DNA from: Myxococcales bacterium
GTDB lineage: Bacteria > Myxococcota_A > Polyangia > Polyangiales > Ga0077539
DNA: 64,000 nucleotides
Direction of reading: 5' to 3'
Assembly (NCBI GenBank): GCA_013298625.1
Contig: JAAFIF010000025.1
Span: 1 to 64,000 of the forward strand
Within the stretch, counting starts at the first letter, position 1; each line of letters begins with the position of its first letter. The position numbers were made by a program, and so were the translations under genes. The notes below the pieces were generated by a model that ran no database searches, was not told where the DNA came from, and worked only from the letters and a program-made list of their open reading frames with translations. Positions 16,743 through 25,808 of the stretch are shown piece after piece.

Positions 16743-17801
16743 TCACCGCGTGATCTGCGGCAGCAACAGGTCGGGGCGGTCTGTGATCACGCCGTCGATT
16801 CCGTTGCCGATCAACCGACGAAACTGCGCCGCATCGTTGATGGTCCAGACGATCACCCGAAGCCCTGCCTCGTGCGCCGCGCGCACCGCGTCGCGCGTCG
16901 CAAACCCTCCGCTCGGCGACCAGATCGCAGCGCCCGACGCACGGACGGTCTCTGCCGTCTCGGGGCCGACCGTCAGCAAGCTCGTGGTGATGCTGGCGGA
17001 CAACGTTCGCACCGCGCGCAACGACCGAGCGTCGAAGCTCTGGATGATCACGCGATCTTCGAGGCCGCGGCCGCGTACGAGCGCCACCAGGGCGCGCTCG
17101 AACGCGCCGGGCGAGATTCCGTCGAAGCCGTCGCCGATGGCAGCCGGGTCTTCGAGCGAGCGCTTCGTCTCGACGTCGAAGCGAACGCTCGCGGCGCGCG
17201 CCCTCAGCGACTCGGGCACCCTGGGGTCATTCGAATATCGACCCACGAAATCGAAGAGCTCCGACAGCTCGAGCAAGCGATAGTCGTCGCCCGAGACGAG
17301 CTCGGCGTCCGCCCGTTGATCGCCGCTGTTGGCGACGAGGTCGCATCGATACTTGCGAAGCTGCGCGGCGGTGAGGGCGCGAATCCTGGGGCGCGCGCTC
17401 GCCGGCGGCGGTAGCGGCGCCTCGGCGCGAGGATCGATTCGACACAGCCGCTCGTGGATCGCCGGGTCGTGCCACACGATCAACGCGTCGTCCGCGGAGA
17501 AGTGCAGGTCGGTCTCGAGCGTGTCCACCCCGAGCGCGAGCGCGCGCTCGAAGGAGGGAAGGGTGTTCTCGGGACGAAGCCCTCGCGCGCCTCGGTGTCC
17601 CTGCACGTCGAAGTGTGTTGCGACGGCGATGGGTTGCGCGTCGGGCGCGGTCGCGTCGCGGATCGGTTCGGGTGCGCCTGCGTCGCCCGGAGATGTGTCC
17701 ATCGATCCTGCGGCGTCGCGCGCGCTTCGCGTGGTGGTCGCGCAGCGCGCCGCGACCAACGTGAACACGAGCAACAATCGAGCGTCGAATCGCCGGACCA
17801 T
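16743..17801 (-). CDS. Glycerophosphodiester phosphodiesterase, secreted (probable lipoprotein)
   Basis: The 352-residue protein has an export signal (MVRRFDARLLLVFTLVAARC) and then an Asp/Ala/Pro-rich linker. The GDPD domain that follows shows GHRGARGLRPENTLPSF with the catalytic His-Arg and metal-binding Glu, DTLETDLHFSADD with the second Glu and Asp, VWHDP with the second His, and late IVWTIND and GVITDRPD segments. It would release glycerol-3-phosphate and an alcohol from glycerophosphodiesters outside the cytoplasm. The Cys at the signal end follows Ala-Arg, so lipidation is less than certain. The gene is divergent from the MYXO-CTERM protein gene (186 bp). Confidence 0.88.
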   Translation of the reverse strand: MVRRFDARLLLVFTLVAARCATTTRSARDAAGSMDTSPGDAGAPEPIRDATAPDAQPIAVATHFDVQGHRGARGLRPENTLPSFERALALGVDTLETDLHFSADDALIVWHDPAIHERLCRIDPRAEAPLPPPASARPRIRALTAAQLRKYRCDLVANSGDQRADAELVSGDDYRLLELSELFDFVGRYSNDPRVPESLRARAASVRFDVETKRSLEDPAAIGDGFDGISPGAFERALVALVRGRGLEDRVIIQSFDARSLRAVRTLSASITTSLLTVGPETAETVRASGAAIWSPSGGFATRDAVRAAHEAGLRVIVWTINDAAQFRRLIGNGIDGVITDRPDLLLPQITR

Positions 17802-17987
17802 CAGGAGGCGCTCGAGTGAAGCACACCGGCGTGATGTCCGACGCTCGCAGAAGCACCTGTCCGCGGCGGAGTTGCAGCGTGGCGCGCGCATCTGAGACCC
17901 TCTGGGATCGAGGCAACGCAGCCCGCGCCGTCCGTCGCGCGGCCTGGCGACGCACGCCCATCGAGCGGATCCGAAGGAGCTCTACCC

Positions 17988-19709
17988 GTGAAGCATCGCC
18001 CCGTCATGATGGTCTCGTGTCTCGCCGCCGCGCTCTGGACCGGCGAGGCGTCGGCGCAGCTGTTTTGCCTGTCCACGAACTGCGGAACCTCGCTGCCGCC
18101 GACGTACTTTCCTCACGTGCTCGACGCGCCGACGGGCGGGATGTTGGGCAGCACCATCTGGATGCGCGGGTTCGTCTCGGGGCTCATGCCTGTCGCGGTG
18201 GGGGGCGCATCTACTGCGATGACGCAGCCCGCGCCACCTATGTTCGCGATGCTGCTAGCTCCTCTGTACAACGAGTTCATTCTCGACAGCGACGAGCTCT
18301 CGCCGCTCGTCGTGGGGCAGGCGTCGGGCATCCCCGTCGCGGTCGTGACCAACCACGCGGCGCGCATCGTGCGTGCGGTCAGCGGCTACGGCGCGTCGGC
18401 GCAGGGCAACTTCTCTGGGTACTGGTCGGACCCTGCGATCGCCTGCGCCTCCACGCGTTGCGTCGCGGCCGTGAGCAACACGGACAACGGGATCGCGCTC
18501 GTGGTGTTCAACGGCGCCACGGTCGTGACGCGGTCGTTTTCCGTCGGTGACAGCAGCGGCATGTCTTCGGTGGGCCTCACGAATCGTCCCGCGATCGTCA
18601 CCGCCGGCAGCGATCGCTTCATCCTCGTCGCGCGCTCGTCCTCTGCGGCCAGGGTTCCAGAGTTGTCCTTCGTCGAGATCAACACCTCTACGGAGCCCGC
18701 GACGATCAGCCCACGGACGGTGTACCCGTTGAGCGCAACGCTGACGCCGGGGACGCCCATCGTCGCGAGCAGCACCGGCGGCTCGATGCTGGTCGCGTTT
18801 TCGACCACCACGGGCCCCGCGATGATTCAGTCGATCAACGTGATCGCCGCCGCCGTTGCGCCGTCGCTGGGCGCGATCTCTTTGCCAGCGCCGGTCGTGC
18901 GCCGACTCGGCCGGATGCGCACGTTCGACCTCGCGCGCAACGCGACGACCTACGTGCTCTCGTGGCAAGAGCCCTCCCTCTTTCGCATGCCCATCGCGAG
19001 CGTCCTGGTCGCGCCCAACACGTACGACGTCGCGTATCGCGCGCCCGTGCCCGCGGACCTCGTCGCCGGGACGAGCCTCGTTCGTGCGCACCGGATGGCG
19101 AGCGGACCCAAGCCGCTGCTCGTGTACGAAGAGACCGCCGCCAGCGCAGGAGCGACGACGCCGCGCGCGCTCGGCTACGTGCTCGACGTGTGCCGCGAGG
19201 CGTCGGATTGTGAGCTCACGCTGGGCGCTGGGTGGACGGGCACGTGCAACGGCGGAGTGTGCCGGCCGGTGGTGAACATGGACGCGGGCGTCGCCGATGC
19301 GAGTACCGCGGACGCGACGGTCGACGCCAACGCCGGCGACACGGCCACTGTGCGCGACAGCGGAGTGCTGACCGATGGACCCATGGACAGCGCGACGGGC
19401 CGCGACGCGATCGCTGTCGAGGACGTCGGCGTGATGGACGCAGCAGACGCCCGCGCGATGGACAGCGCTGTGGTGGACAGCGCTGCGATGGACAGCGCGA
19501 TGGATGGTGCGTCCGTCGTCGATGCTGGGTCCGCCGTTGACGGCGCGAGCGCGACCGACGCGCCGTCCCCGACCGGCGTCCCGGTGATCACCGGCGGAGC
19601 GTGCGGGTGTCGCGCTGCTGGCAGTGGCCGCTCGGCGCTCGGCGCGTGCGCGATCGTCCTCGCGCTGTGCGTCGTGGGTGCGCGCAGGCGACGCGCGACG
19701 TTCCGCTGA
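17988..19709 (+). CDS. Surface protein with MYXO-CTERM-type C-terminal sorting signal
   Basis: The 573-residue protein has a signal peptide (MKHRPVMMVSCLAAALWTGEASA) and a long beta-rich domain of the YVLSWQEP/WDVA kind that looks like a repeat or propeller fold. A Cys-containing segment (CREASDCELTLGAGWTGTC), an Asp/Ala/Ser-rich spacer of about 100 residues and a C-terminal tail follow. The tail has a Gly-Cys motif (GGACGCRAAG), a hydrophobic helix and an RRRR end, the layout of the MYXO-CTERM anchor that sends proteins to the myxobacterial outer surface. The function of the extracellular part is unknown. Confidence 0.82.
   Translation: MKHRPVMMVSCLAAALWTGEASAQLFCLSTNCGTSLPPTYFPHVLDAPTGGMLGSTIWMRGFVSGLMPVAVGGASTAMTQPAPPMFAMLLAPLYNEFILDSDELSPLVVGQASGIPVAVVTNHAARIVRAVSGYGASAQGNFSGYWSDPAIACASTRCVAAVSNTDNGIALVVFNGATVVTRSFSVGDSSGMSSVGLTNRPAIVTAGSDRFILVARSSSAARVPELSFVEINTSTEPATISPRTVYPLSATLTPGTPIVASSTGGSMLVAFSTTTGPAMIQSINVIAAAVAPSLGAISLPAPVVRRLGRMRTFDLARNATTYVLSWQEPSLFRMPIASVLVAPNTYDVAYRAPVPADLVAGTSLVRAHRMASGPKPLLVYEETAASAGATTPRALGYVLDVCREASDCELTLGAGWTGTCNGGVCRPVVNMDAGVADASTADATVDANAGDTATVRDSGVLTDGPMDSATGRDAIAVEDVGVMDAADARAMDSAVVDSAAMDSAMDGASVVDAGSAVDGASATDAPSPTGVPVITGGACGCRAAGSGRSALGACAIVLALCVVGARRRRATFR
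19275..19580 (+). repeat. Asp/Ala/Ser-rich spacer repeats in the MYXO-CTERM protein
   Basis: Irregular units such as ATGGACAGCGC and GTGGACAGCGC repeat several times and encode MDSA/VDSA-type units. The tract forms an acidic stalk of about 100 residues between the ectodomain and the C-terminal anchor. The units are imperfect, so this is a diverged low-complexity tract and not an exact tandem array. Confidence 0.6.
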
Positions 19710-19787
19710 GCGGCGGTCCATTGCCGTCGAACTCTTGGCGGACGAGCTCGCGCGGCTGCTCGGCCGAGGGCTCTGCTTCGAGGCTGC

Positions 19788-21020
19788 TCAGCAGCTCACG
19801 CCCGTTGTGGCTCGACGCGCCGTCGTGTCGGGACGTTCGCCGTCGCTCACCGTCGAACGCAACGTGAGCCCGGTCGGCTGCGTGGCGTCCGCTGCGACGA
19901 CGAGCGTCGCGTCGAGCACCGCGCGCAGCACATCGCCGATCAACGCCTCGCGCCAGCCATCGAGCAGCTCGGGCACGACGTCCGCGGGCTGCCCTGCCAC
20001 GTGCCACTCGGCGAGCGCCTCGAGCGCCGAGCGATCGCCGAGCAGCTCGTTGGCGACGCCCTCGCGCGCTGCGACGACGCGGCGCGCGAGGCTGAGCAAG
20101 TTGACGAGTCCGTCGACGACGCCTTCGGGCTCCGAGCGATCTGCGGGACGATCGAGCACTGGGCTGGCTTCACCGTCGACGATCGCCTCGAGCAGCCGCT
20201 GGTCCCAAGGCGCCGCGCGGCCTGCGCCGAGCCCGCGGATGTTCGCGAGCGCCTCGCGGGTTCGAGGCCGCTCGTAGCAGAGCTGCTTCAGCGCGAGCTC
20301 GGAGGCGATGAAGCCTACGGGCTTGTCCAAGCTGGCCGCGGCGCGCTCGCGCCACGCGGCGACCGCGCGCAGCACGCCGAGCTGCGAGTCGCTCAGCCTT
20401 CCGAGGCCGCCCAACTTGCGAAACGCCGCCTCTGGGTCGGCCGGCTTCAACGCGCGACGAACGACGGACTCGCACACGCTCTCGCACCAAGACAGGCGTC
20501 CACGCGCAGCGAGCCGCTCTCGCAGCGCGGCGTCGATGCGCGCGAGGTATCGAACGTCGTCGAGCGCGTACGCGAGCTGCGCGTCGGAGAGGCGCCGGGT
20601 CCAATCGCTGTTCTGTAGGGATTTTTCGAGGGTGACCGCGCAGAGGTCTCGCGCGAGCTTCGCGAGGCCGACGCTCGAGCCGAAGCCGACGAAGCCCGCG
20701 GCGACGCGGGTGTCGGTGTAGTTCTGGATCGCGGTCGCACCGGTAGCGCGAGCGAGCAGCGCGAGGTCTTGTCTGCCGTCGTGCAGCACCTTGCGGACTT
20801 CGGGCGCGCTCAGCACCGACGCGAGCGGCGAGAGGTCGAGCTTGCGTGCGTCGAGCGCGACGACGTGCTCGTCCCACGCGAGCTGCACGAGGCACAAGAG
20901 CGGGTAGTAGCTCTTCTCTCCGTGAAACTCGCAGTCGATGCAGAGCACGTCCGCGGAGGAGGCGTCGGCGATCACCGACGCGAGCTCGGCGTTCGACGAG
21001 ATGAGCATGGGGTGGTTCAT
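19788..21020 (-). CDS. rnd: Ribonuclease D (DEDDy 3'-5' exonuclease with HRDC domain)
   Basis: The 410-residue enzyme carries the DEDDy motifs: Asp29 and Glu31 in LCIDCEFHG, Asp85 in DGRQDLALL, and Tyr151-x3-Asp155 in YALDDVRYL. These belong to a 3'-5' exonuclease that trims tRNA precursors and other structured RNA. The C-terminal half carries an HRDC-like domain (around 205-290, LGVLRAVAAWRERAA) and a further helical region. ATG 21020 is used here; GTG 21041 is an in-frame alternative that adds seven residues. It is convergent with the MYXO-CTERM gene, and the palindromic repeat at 21076-21134 lies just upstream of it. Confidence 0.92.
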   Translation of the reverse strand: MNHPMLISSNAELASVIADASSADVLCIDCEFHGEKSYYPLLCLVQLAWDEHVVALDARKLDLSPLASVLSAPEVRKVLHDGRQDLALLARATGATAIQNYTDTRVAAGFVGFGSSVGLAKLARDLCAVTLEKSLQNSDWTRRLSDAQLAYALDDVRYLARIDAALRERLAARGRLSWCESVCESVVRRALKPADPEAAFRKLGGLGRLSDSQLGVLRAVAAWRERAAASLDKPVGFIASELALKQLCYERPRTREALANIRGLGAGRAAPWDQRLLEAIVDGEASPVLDRPADRSEPEGVVDGLVNLLSLARRVVAAREGVANELLGDRSALEALAEWHVAGQPADVVPELLDGWREALIGDVLRAVLDATLVVAADATQPTGLTLRSTVSDGERPDTTARRATTGVSC

Positions 21021-21075
21021 CGACGCGCGAAGCCATAGCACTCGAAGCGAGCGCTCGTCCGCTGTCGAGCCCGAC

Positions 21076-21134
21076 GGCCGTCGACGGCCGCGGGCCGGCC
21101 ATCGATGGCCGTTGGGTGGCCGTCGACGGCCGTC
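21076..21134. repeat. Palindromic intergenic repeat, copy 1
   Basis: This contains GGCCGTCGACGGCC (21076-21089) and then the unit GGCCATCGATGGCCG, TTG, GGTGGCCGTCGACGGCCGTC (21097-21134). Both halves are self-complementary, around ATCGAT and GTCGAC. The 38-nt unit recurs at 23551-23588 with only the 3-nt spacer changed (TTG to CAC). It lies 3 nt after the stop codon of the leftward gene at 21138-22400, where a terminator or transcript-end structure would be expected. Confidence 0.8.
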
Positions 21135-21137
21135 GCG

Positions 21138-22400
21138 CTACTGCCGGGCCTCCGGTGGCAGCTCGACGATGTAGCCTGTTCCGACGAGCGCGTGTGTGCT
21201 GAAGAGCGCGACAGGAGGAGAGCCGTCGACGATGCCTTCTGCAAATGGCATCCGGCGCCCGGTCGAGATCTGCAGCAGGGTTCGTTGCCATGCGACGTGT
21301 CGATCGTCGAGGCAGCCGTTGGGTGTCGCCGGATCGGGAGCGAAGTCGAGAAAGGCGACCCAGTCGCCGCGCACGACAGGCCACACTTGAGTGGAAGCGC
21401 TGTTGGTGAGGTTGCGAGGCGGCTCACGGTCGACAGTGCGTGTGTCGAAGAGAAAGATGTCGCCGCCTTGCTGGCAGTTGGGGCCGGCGCGATGGCCGAC
21501 GAAGAGGAAGCGATGCGGGTCCGTTGGATCCTGAGCGATGCTCTGCATCGTCATGTCTGGTGCCCAGACGCGCACGGGTTCTCGATACGGATGGCGCAAA
21601 ATCCACAGCTCTGCGAACTGCCTCGTCGCGCTGTCCTTGATGAAGAAGATCGTGTCGTCCGCGCCGCCCGCCTCCAAGACGCAGTCGCAGTTCGCGATGC
21701 GCCGAGGCGTGCTCGAGCCTTCGTCCACGATCGTCAGGTCGCCTGGTCCCTGACTGCGATAACCGCGCACGAACGCGTACGCTCCTCGAACGTGCGTGAG
21801 ATGCCGAGGTGCGAAGCCGAGCTCCGTCCCGAGGTCCACGGGAAACAGCGGGCAAATGGCGGTGCGGTCCTCGTTGGCTCGCAGCATCTGCCAAGCAAGG
21901 CTGCCGCTGTAGCAACCGAACAGCAGTCCATCTCCGTCCACGCCGAGCCCCGACACTGATGATCCCGATCCCGGCGGACACAGACCGGGCGACGGTCGTC
22001 GCCAATCGTTGTCGACCACAGCATGGAGCCCTGTAGCCGGTCGATAGTACGTAAGGGTGTCTCGATTCGGTAACTCGAATTCGCCGTCGCGTTCTCGATA
22101 CACTCCGAGTTCTCGGGCATATGCACTATGCCACACGCGCACGCAGCCCTCTCCGCAGGAAGCATCAGGGAGCGCGAGTTGGCGAGCTGCCGGATACGGA
22201 TAGCAGCCCGCGTCGGTGTCGAGCGACGCATCGGGCGCGGGTCGATCGGGACGGCTCGCGACGTCTGCATTCACGCGAACGTCGGCGACGGCGTCCATGG
22301 TCGCGGCTGCGTCCGAGTGCGTGGGCGACGCGCACGCGTTGCATGCCGTGAAGCACAAGGCCAACGCGGCCAACGCCCGATGCGATCGCTCAGTGGACAT
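21138..22400 (-). CDS. Secreted/lipoprotein of unknown function, beta-propeller-like
   Basis: The 420-residue protein has an export signal with a possible lipobox (ALCFTAC; weak because Phe replaces Leu at -3), an Asp/Ala-rich linker and a domain of about 350 residues. That domain contains repeated strands with Gly and Asp turns (GVDGDGLLFGCYSG, DDTIFFIKD, HRFLFVGHR, GGDIFLFDTR), similar to TolB/WD-like propellers. Several Cys pairs are present. No exact family was recognised. Its start overlaps the stop of the small upstream frame by 11 nt (ATGTCCACTGA), implying coupled translation. Confidence 0.72.
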   Translation of the reverse strand: MSTERSHRALAALALCFTACNACASPTHSDAAATMDAVADVRVNADVASRPDRPAPDASLDTDAGCYPYPAARQLALPDASCGEGCVRVWHSAYARELGVYRERDGEFELPNRDTLTYYRPATGLHAVVDNDWRRPSPGLCPPGSGSSVSGLGVDGDGLLFGCYSGSLAWQMLRANEDRTAICPLFPVDLGTELGFAPRHLTHVRGAYAFVRGYRSQGPGDLTIVDEGSSTPRRIANCDCVLEAGGADDTIFFIKDSATRQFAELWILRHPYREPVRVWAPDMTMQSIAQDPTDPHRFLFVGHRAGPNCQQGGDIFLFDTRTVDREPPRNLTNSASTQVWPVVRGDWVAFLDFAPDPATPNGCLDDRHVAWQRTLLQISTGRRMPFAEGIVDGSPPVALFSTHALVGTGYIVELPPEARQ

Positions 22401-22605
22401 CGTGAATTTCGATCCTTTCGCCAGCGCGCAGCGCCAGCGTACTCTCCGCTTGCTCGGGGCGCCGCACGATCCACTGATCGAGCTCGTGGGCTCCGCGCGA
22501 CTCGATCGCGTGGCGTCCGTTGTCGGCGGTCAGCAACGTAAACGTCTCGCGCTGCCGCGCGCCGTCTGCGCCGATCACCGCGAGCTGTCGACCAACGGCG
22601 CGCAC
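22390..22605 (-). CDS. Small hypothetical protein, probably truncated by a frameshift or with misplaced start
   Basis: Read from GTG 22605 this gives 71 residues (MRAVGRQLAVIGADGARQRE...) that look genuinely protein-like, with a TFTLLTADNGRHAIE strand. The same frame stays open upstream to an in-frame TGA at 22741-22743 and there reads as natural sequence (LREQAVAAARGQGSRLFALL, RPDGRLSIAATRRLSS), but it has no ATG, GTG or TTG. A neighbouring frame starts at GTG 22777 and reads GDGSASVIDAEAS before turning Arg-rich. One frameshift near 22715-22740 would join them into a protein of about 128 residues. It overlaps and probably couples to the gene at 21138-22400. Confidence 0.45.
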   Translation of the reverse strand: MRAVGRQLAVIGADGARQRETFTLLTADNGRHAIESRGAHELDQWIVRRPEQAESTLALRAGERIEIHDVH

Positions 22606-22802
22606 GGCGCTGGTCTCCGAAGACAGCCTGCGCGTCGCCGCGATGCTCAGTCGTCCATCGGGGCGCTGCAGCAGCGCGAAGAGCCTCGAGCCCTGGCCCC
22701 GTGCCGCAGCGACGGCCTGCTCGCGAAGCCTCCGCGTCGATCACCGAGGCGCTCCCATCACCCTTCAACCTCCGCACGCGCGCGGTCTACCATCACTCCC
22801 CG

Positions 22803-23549
22803 ATGGCCACCGTGAAGCGCCCGAAGAAGAAGCCCGAGGCAGCCACCGCACCCGCCGCTGAACCGTCGCCGAGCGCTCGCAGGGCGTACGCGAAGTTGAT
22901 GGCGGTGATCGAGACCGCCGAGGTCACCGAGGCGCGCGGCTTCGACGAGAAGTGGGAGGCGATCGACGAGGTACGCCGCAAGCACTACTACGTGCTCGAC
23001 GAAGAGACGCCGTCCTTCGTCGCGTGGCTCAAGAAGCACGTCGGCGAGCCCGCGCGCAGCGCGCGTCGCAATCTGCGGGTGTCTGCTGTGGCTTCGCCGG
23101 CGGAGATCGCGCGATACCTCCCCTCCAAGATCGACCTCGCCCTCGCGATCCGAGACGCGACCGAGCGCAAGGGCGCGAAGCGGTCGCCCGCGAAGGCGCC
23201 GGAGGGAGCCTCGCTCGACGAGCGCCGCCCTGCGCCCATCGACCTCGCGGCGCTGCGGTACGAGGTCGTTCGGGACAAGAAGCGCGCGCGCGTGGACCTC
23301 GTCGAGGTCACGCAGCAGGAGCTCGAAGCGCTGCTCAGCGAGCGGACCGGGAGCGCCGAGAAGAAGCGTCGCGAGCGCGACGAGCAGCTCTCTCCCACGG
23401 TGGCGACCGCGAAGAAGGCGCTGGTGGCGGCGGGGCTCGACGAGGTGGTGCTTGCCCAGCACGACCAGCTCGTGACGATCGCTGATGTGCGCGTCGATCA
23501 GCTCGCTGCGCTCGGCGCGGTGCTCGCGAAGGTGAAGCCGCGCGGCTAG
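22803..23549 (+). CDS. Hypothetical protein, Lys/Ala/Glu-rich
   Basis: The 248-residue soluble protein starts with a basic, Pro/Ala-rich tail (MATVKRPKKKPEAATAP) and continues as mostly helical segments, including RGFDEKWEAIDEVRRKHYYVLDE and a second basic linker around 135-150. The C-terminal region (SPTVATAKKALVAAGLDEVVL) is also helical. No family was recognised. The basic N-terminus could bind nucleic acid, but that is only a guess from composition. It is convergent with the membrane-protein gene at 23587, and the palindromic repeat fills the gap. Confidence 0.65.
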   Translation: MATVKRPKKKPEAATAPAAEPSPSARRAYAKLMAVIETAEVTEARGFDEKWEAIDEVRRKHYYVLDEETPSFVAWLKKHVGEPARSARRNLRVSAVASPAEIARYLPSKIDLALAIRDATERKGAKRSPAKAPEGASLDERRPAPIDLAALRYEVVRDKKRARVDLVEVTQQELEALLSERTGSAEKKRRERDEQLSPTVATAKKALVAAGLDEVVLAQHDQLVTIADVRVDQLAALGAVLAKVKPRG

Positions 23550-23550
23550 C

Positions 23551-23588
23551 GGCCATCGATGGCCGCACGGTGGCCGTCGACGGCCGTC
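23551..23588. repeat. Palindromic intergenic repeat, copy 2
   Basis: GGCCATCGATGGCCG, CAC, GGTGGCCGTCGACGGCCGTC: identical to 21097-21134 apart from the 3-nt spacer. It begins 2 nt after the rightward stop (TAG 23547-23549) and runs into the leftward stop (23587-23589), so it fills the gap between two convergent genes and could terminate both. Confidence 0.82.
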
Positions 23589-24339
23589 AGAAGCGACCGC
23601 CCACCGCGAGGCCGTTGCCCGTAAACGCCACGCTCACGTCGGGCACGTAGCGACCGCTGGCGTACGCGCGCGCCGCGCTCACGTTGGGCGTCGGCGGAAC
23701 GAGCCCCCAACCCGCGATCACGAACGCCGCGATGCCGCCCATCGCTTGCACGAGGTCGCGGTTGTCCAAGGCAAACGCCGCCGCGGTGGCGCCTCCGACG
23801 GCCGCCGTGGCCACGCCCAGGATGATCGGAAGCACGGGGGAAGCAGGCCCTCCAAACGCGCGCAAGAGCCCTTCGGTCGCCGCGAGGTCCGCCTCGGAGG
23901 GCTCTGCGTCGCCGAGCACGCGATCGCACCCGTTGCGCAGCGGATCCACCGCGCCGATCCACCCGCGCCCAAACGGAACCCCGATCGCCGCCAACACCAA
24001 CCCTGGACCGAGAGAACCCATGAACACCGTCGTGTTGGTCCGCTGCGCCGCGGGCGTGGTGAACGACACCGCCGAGAGCGCGACGCCCGAGATCCCGAGC
24101 ACAGGGACCGCGACCACGCCGAACACGTCCACACGCCGCGTGTCCCTACACGCCGCGCGCGCCGAGCCCAACCTTCGCGAGCGTTCGCGCGCCGTGGGCG
24201 CGGGCGTCTGCTCGACGGGCCGCGTGGCCTCGGTCACCGGCGCCGCGACCGTCGCAGGGCTGGTCTGCGCGAAGAGCGTCGGTGCGAAGAGCGTCGCGCT
24301 CGACAGCGCGATCGCGGCGAGTGCGCGCGAGAGCTTCAT
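23587..24339 (-). CDS. Exported/membrane protein of unknown function
   Basis: The 250-residue protein has a signal peptide (MKLSRALAAIALSSATLFAPTLFA), a Pro/Thr/Arg-rich linker and then hydrophobic segments (GVVAVPVLGISGVALSAVSF, LVLAAIGVPFG, VLPIILGVATAAVGGATAAA, FVIAGWGLVPP). It ends in DVSVAFTGNGLAVGGRF, a strand with a terminal Phe as in outer-membrane proteins. Whether it is an inner-membrane protein or a small barrel is unclear. Divergent from the lipoprotein at 24400 (60-bp gap). Confidence 0.65.
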   Translation of the reverse strand: MKLSRALAAIALSSATLFAPTLFAQTSPATVAAPVTEATRPVEQTPAPTARERSRRLGSARAACRDTRRVDVFGVVAVPVLGISGVALSAVSFTTPAAQRTNTTVFMGSLGPGLVLAAIGVPFGRGWIGAVDPLRNGCDRVLGDAEPSEADLAATEGLLRAFGGPASPVLPIILGVATAAVGGATAAAFALDNRDLVQAMGGIAAFVIAGWGLVPPTPNVSAARAYASGRYVPDVSVAFTGNGLAVGGRF

Positions 24340-24399
24340 GAGTGCCGGCGTGCTTAACGCAATTCGCGCCGGCGCGCGACACGGCTATGATCCCTGGCA

Positions 24400-25746
24400 G
24401 TGAAGTTGCGAGGGAGCGATTCGGCGCGCAGCCGCGCACGTTCAGCGGTCTTGGGCGTCGCGCTCGGGGTCACGGTCGGGCTCGGCGCTGGCTGCAAGCG
24501 CAACAAGACCGACGAAGAGCTGCTGCGCGAGAAAATTGATTGTGTGTGCGTGCACTTGTACGTGGCCACCAAGGTCGCCGTCCTCCGCGCACCCACGGAC
24601 CCCGCCGCGCAAAACGCGCGGGCGCAGCTCATGGCCGCGGTGCAGTCGGGCAGCAGGATCATCGAAGCTGCGCTGCCGTCGCAACACGCGGGCGACGCGG
24701 GGGTGGCTGCTCCCGCTGCGGCTCCTATGCCCTCGATCGAGCTCGCCGACGTCGCGCGCTTCGCGACCGCGCTGTGGGGGCTGCGCGCAGAGGGAGCGAG
24801 GATCGTCCGCAGCGGGCGCGAAGACGAGATGCAGCCCGTTCTTCCGTTGATCCTCGCGGGGGGACAGAGCGTTCCTGCTTGGGCGGCGCACATTGATTTG
24901 CAGACCGAGCACGCGCTGTTCTTGATCGTCCTGCTGGGGCTGCGGCTGCATCCGAGGGTGCCGATCCCGATTCCGCCGGAGATGATCCTGTACGAAGCGT
25001 CGCGCACGGACGCGGCGCGCTCGCAGCTCCCGGGGTTCGAGCCCGTGTTGCGCGGCGCGAAGGCGTACGTGTTCGCGATCCACGAGCTGTGCGACCTCGC
25101 GTCGCGCGAGGCGTCCGCGATGGACAGGATCACGTTCAACGCCGAGCTCATGCAGCGCTCGATGTCGACGCTGGCCGGTGGACGCACGGTGCGACCGCAG
25201 GACTCGCGGGTGATGGACCTCTCGTTTCGCGCGCTCGGGCACGGGGCGAGCGCCGCTTGCTACGCCAAACGCGGCGACGACGCGCAGATGAAAGAAGAGC
25301 TGCGCCGCTTCGTCGACTCGCTGCACTCGCTGGGCGTTCCCCCAGAGGAGACCGGCGTGATCCGCGCGTTTCTCGCGCACGAAAACAACGACACGGCGGG
25401 GGCGCGCGCGGCGCTCGCGGACGCGCGCCGGATGCGCGAGCTCGACCCGGACACGCGCTCTCGCATCGAGGCGATGGACAGAGCGCTCGCGGCCAACGAT
25501 CGCGACGCGATGACACGGCAGTTCGACCGCGGTCAGCTCGCGCTGCTCACCGGCCGCGTGGTGTATCGCCAGGTCGAGCGATCGGGCGCGCTCGACGCGA
25601 TCGCCAACGAGCCGTCGCTCGTGCGCGTGCGCAGCTATCTCACTGCGACGAATCGATCGATCGACGCCGCGCGCGGGACCGTCGGCGCGACCGCGACGGG
25701 CGCAGAGCGTCGCGCGCGAGGGATCATCGATCGGTTTTGGCGGTAA
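24400..25746 (+). CDS. Lipoprotein of unknown function, helical
   Basis: The 448-residue protein starts at GTG 24400 and has a lipoprotein signal with lipobox LGAGC (Cys32). The mature part is almost entirely helical, with a first block (TDEELLREKIDCVCVHLYVATKV), a middle region and a last part (TGVIRAFLAHENNDTAGARAALADARRM) that resembles TPR-like helical pairs. No family was recognised. The divergent 60-bp gap to the gene at 24339 suggests a shared promoter region. A zinc-ribbon lipoprotein gene follows 62 bp downstream. Confidence 0.72.
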   Translation: MKLRGSDSARSRARSAVLGVALGVTVGLGAGCKRNKTDEELLREKIDCVCVHLYVATKVAVLRAPTDPAAQNARAQLMAAVQSGSRIIEAALPSQHAGDAGVAAPAAAPMPSIELADVARFATALWGLRAEGARIVRSGREDEMQPVLPLILAGGQSVPAWAAHIDLQTEHALFLIVLLGLRLHPRVPIPIPPEMILYEASRTDAARSQLPGFEPVLRGAKAYVFAIHELCDLASREASAMDRITFNAELMQRSMSTLAGGRTVRPQDSRVMDLSFRALGHGASAACYAKRGDDAQMKEELRRFVDSLHSLGVPPEETGVIRAFLAHENNDTAGARAALADARRMRELDPDTRSRIEAMDRALAANDRDAMTRQFDRGQLALLTGRVVYRQVERSGALDAIANEPSLVRVRSYLTATNRSIDAARGTVGATATGAERRARGIIDRFWR

Positions 25747-25808
25747 GATGCCGCGCTCGGTTTCGAGCGACGACGGCGACGAGAGTCCCAGAAAGAGAAC
25801 GACCAGCG

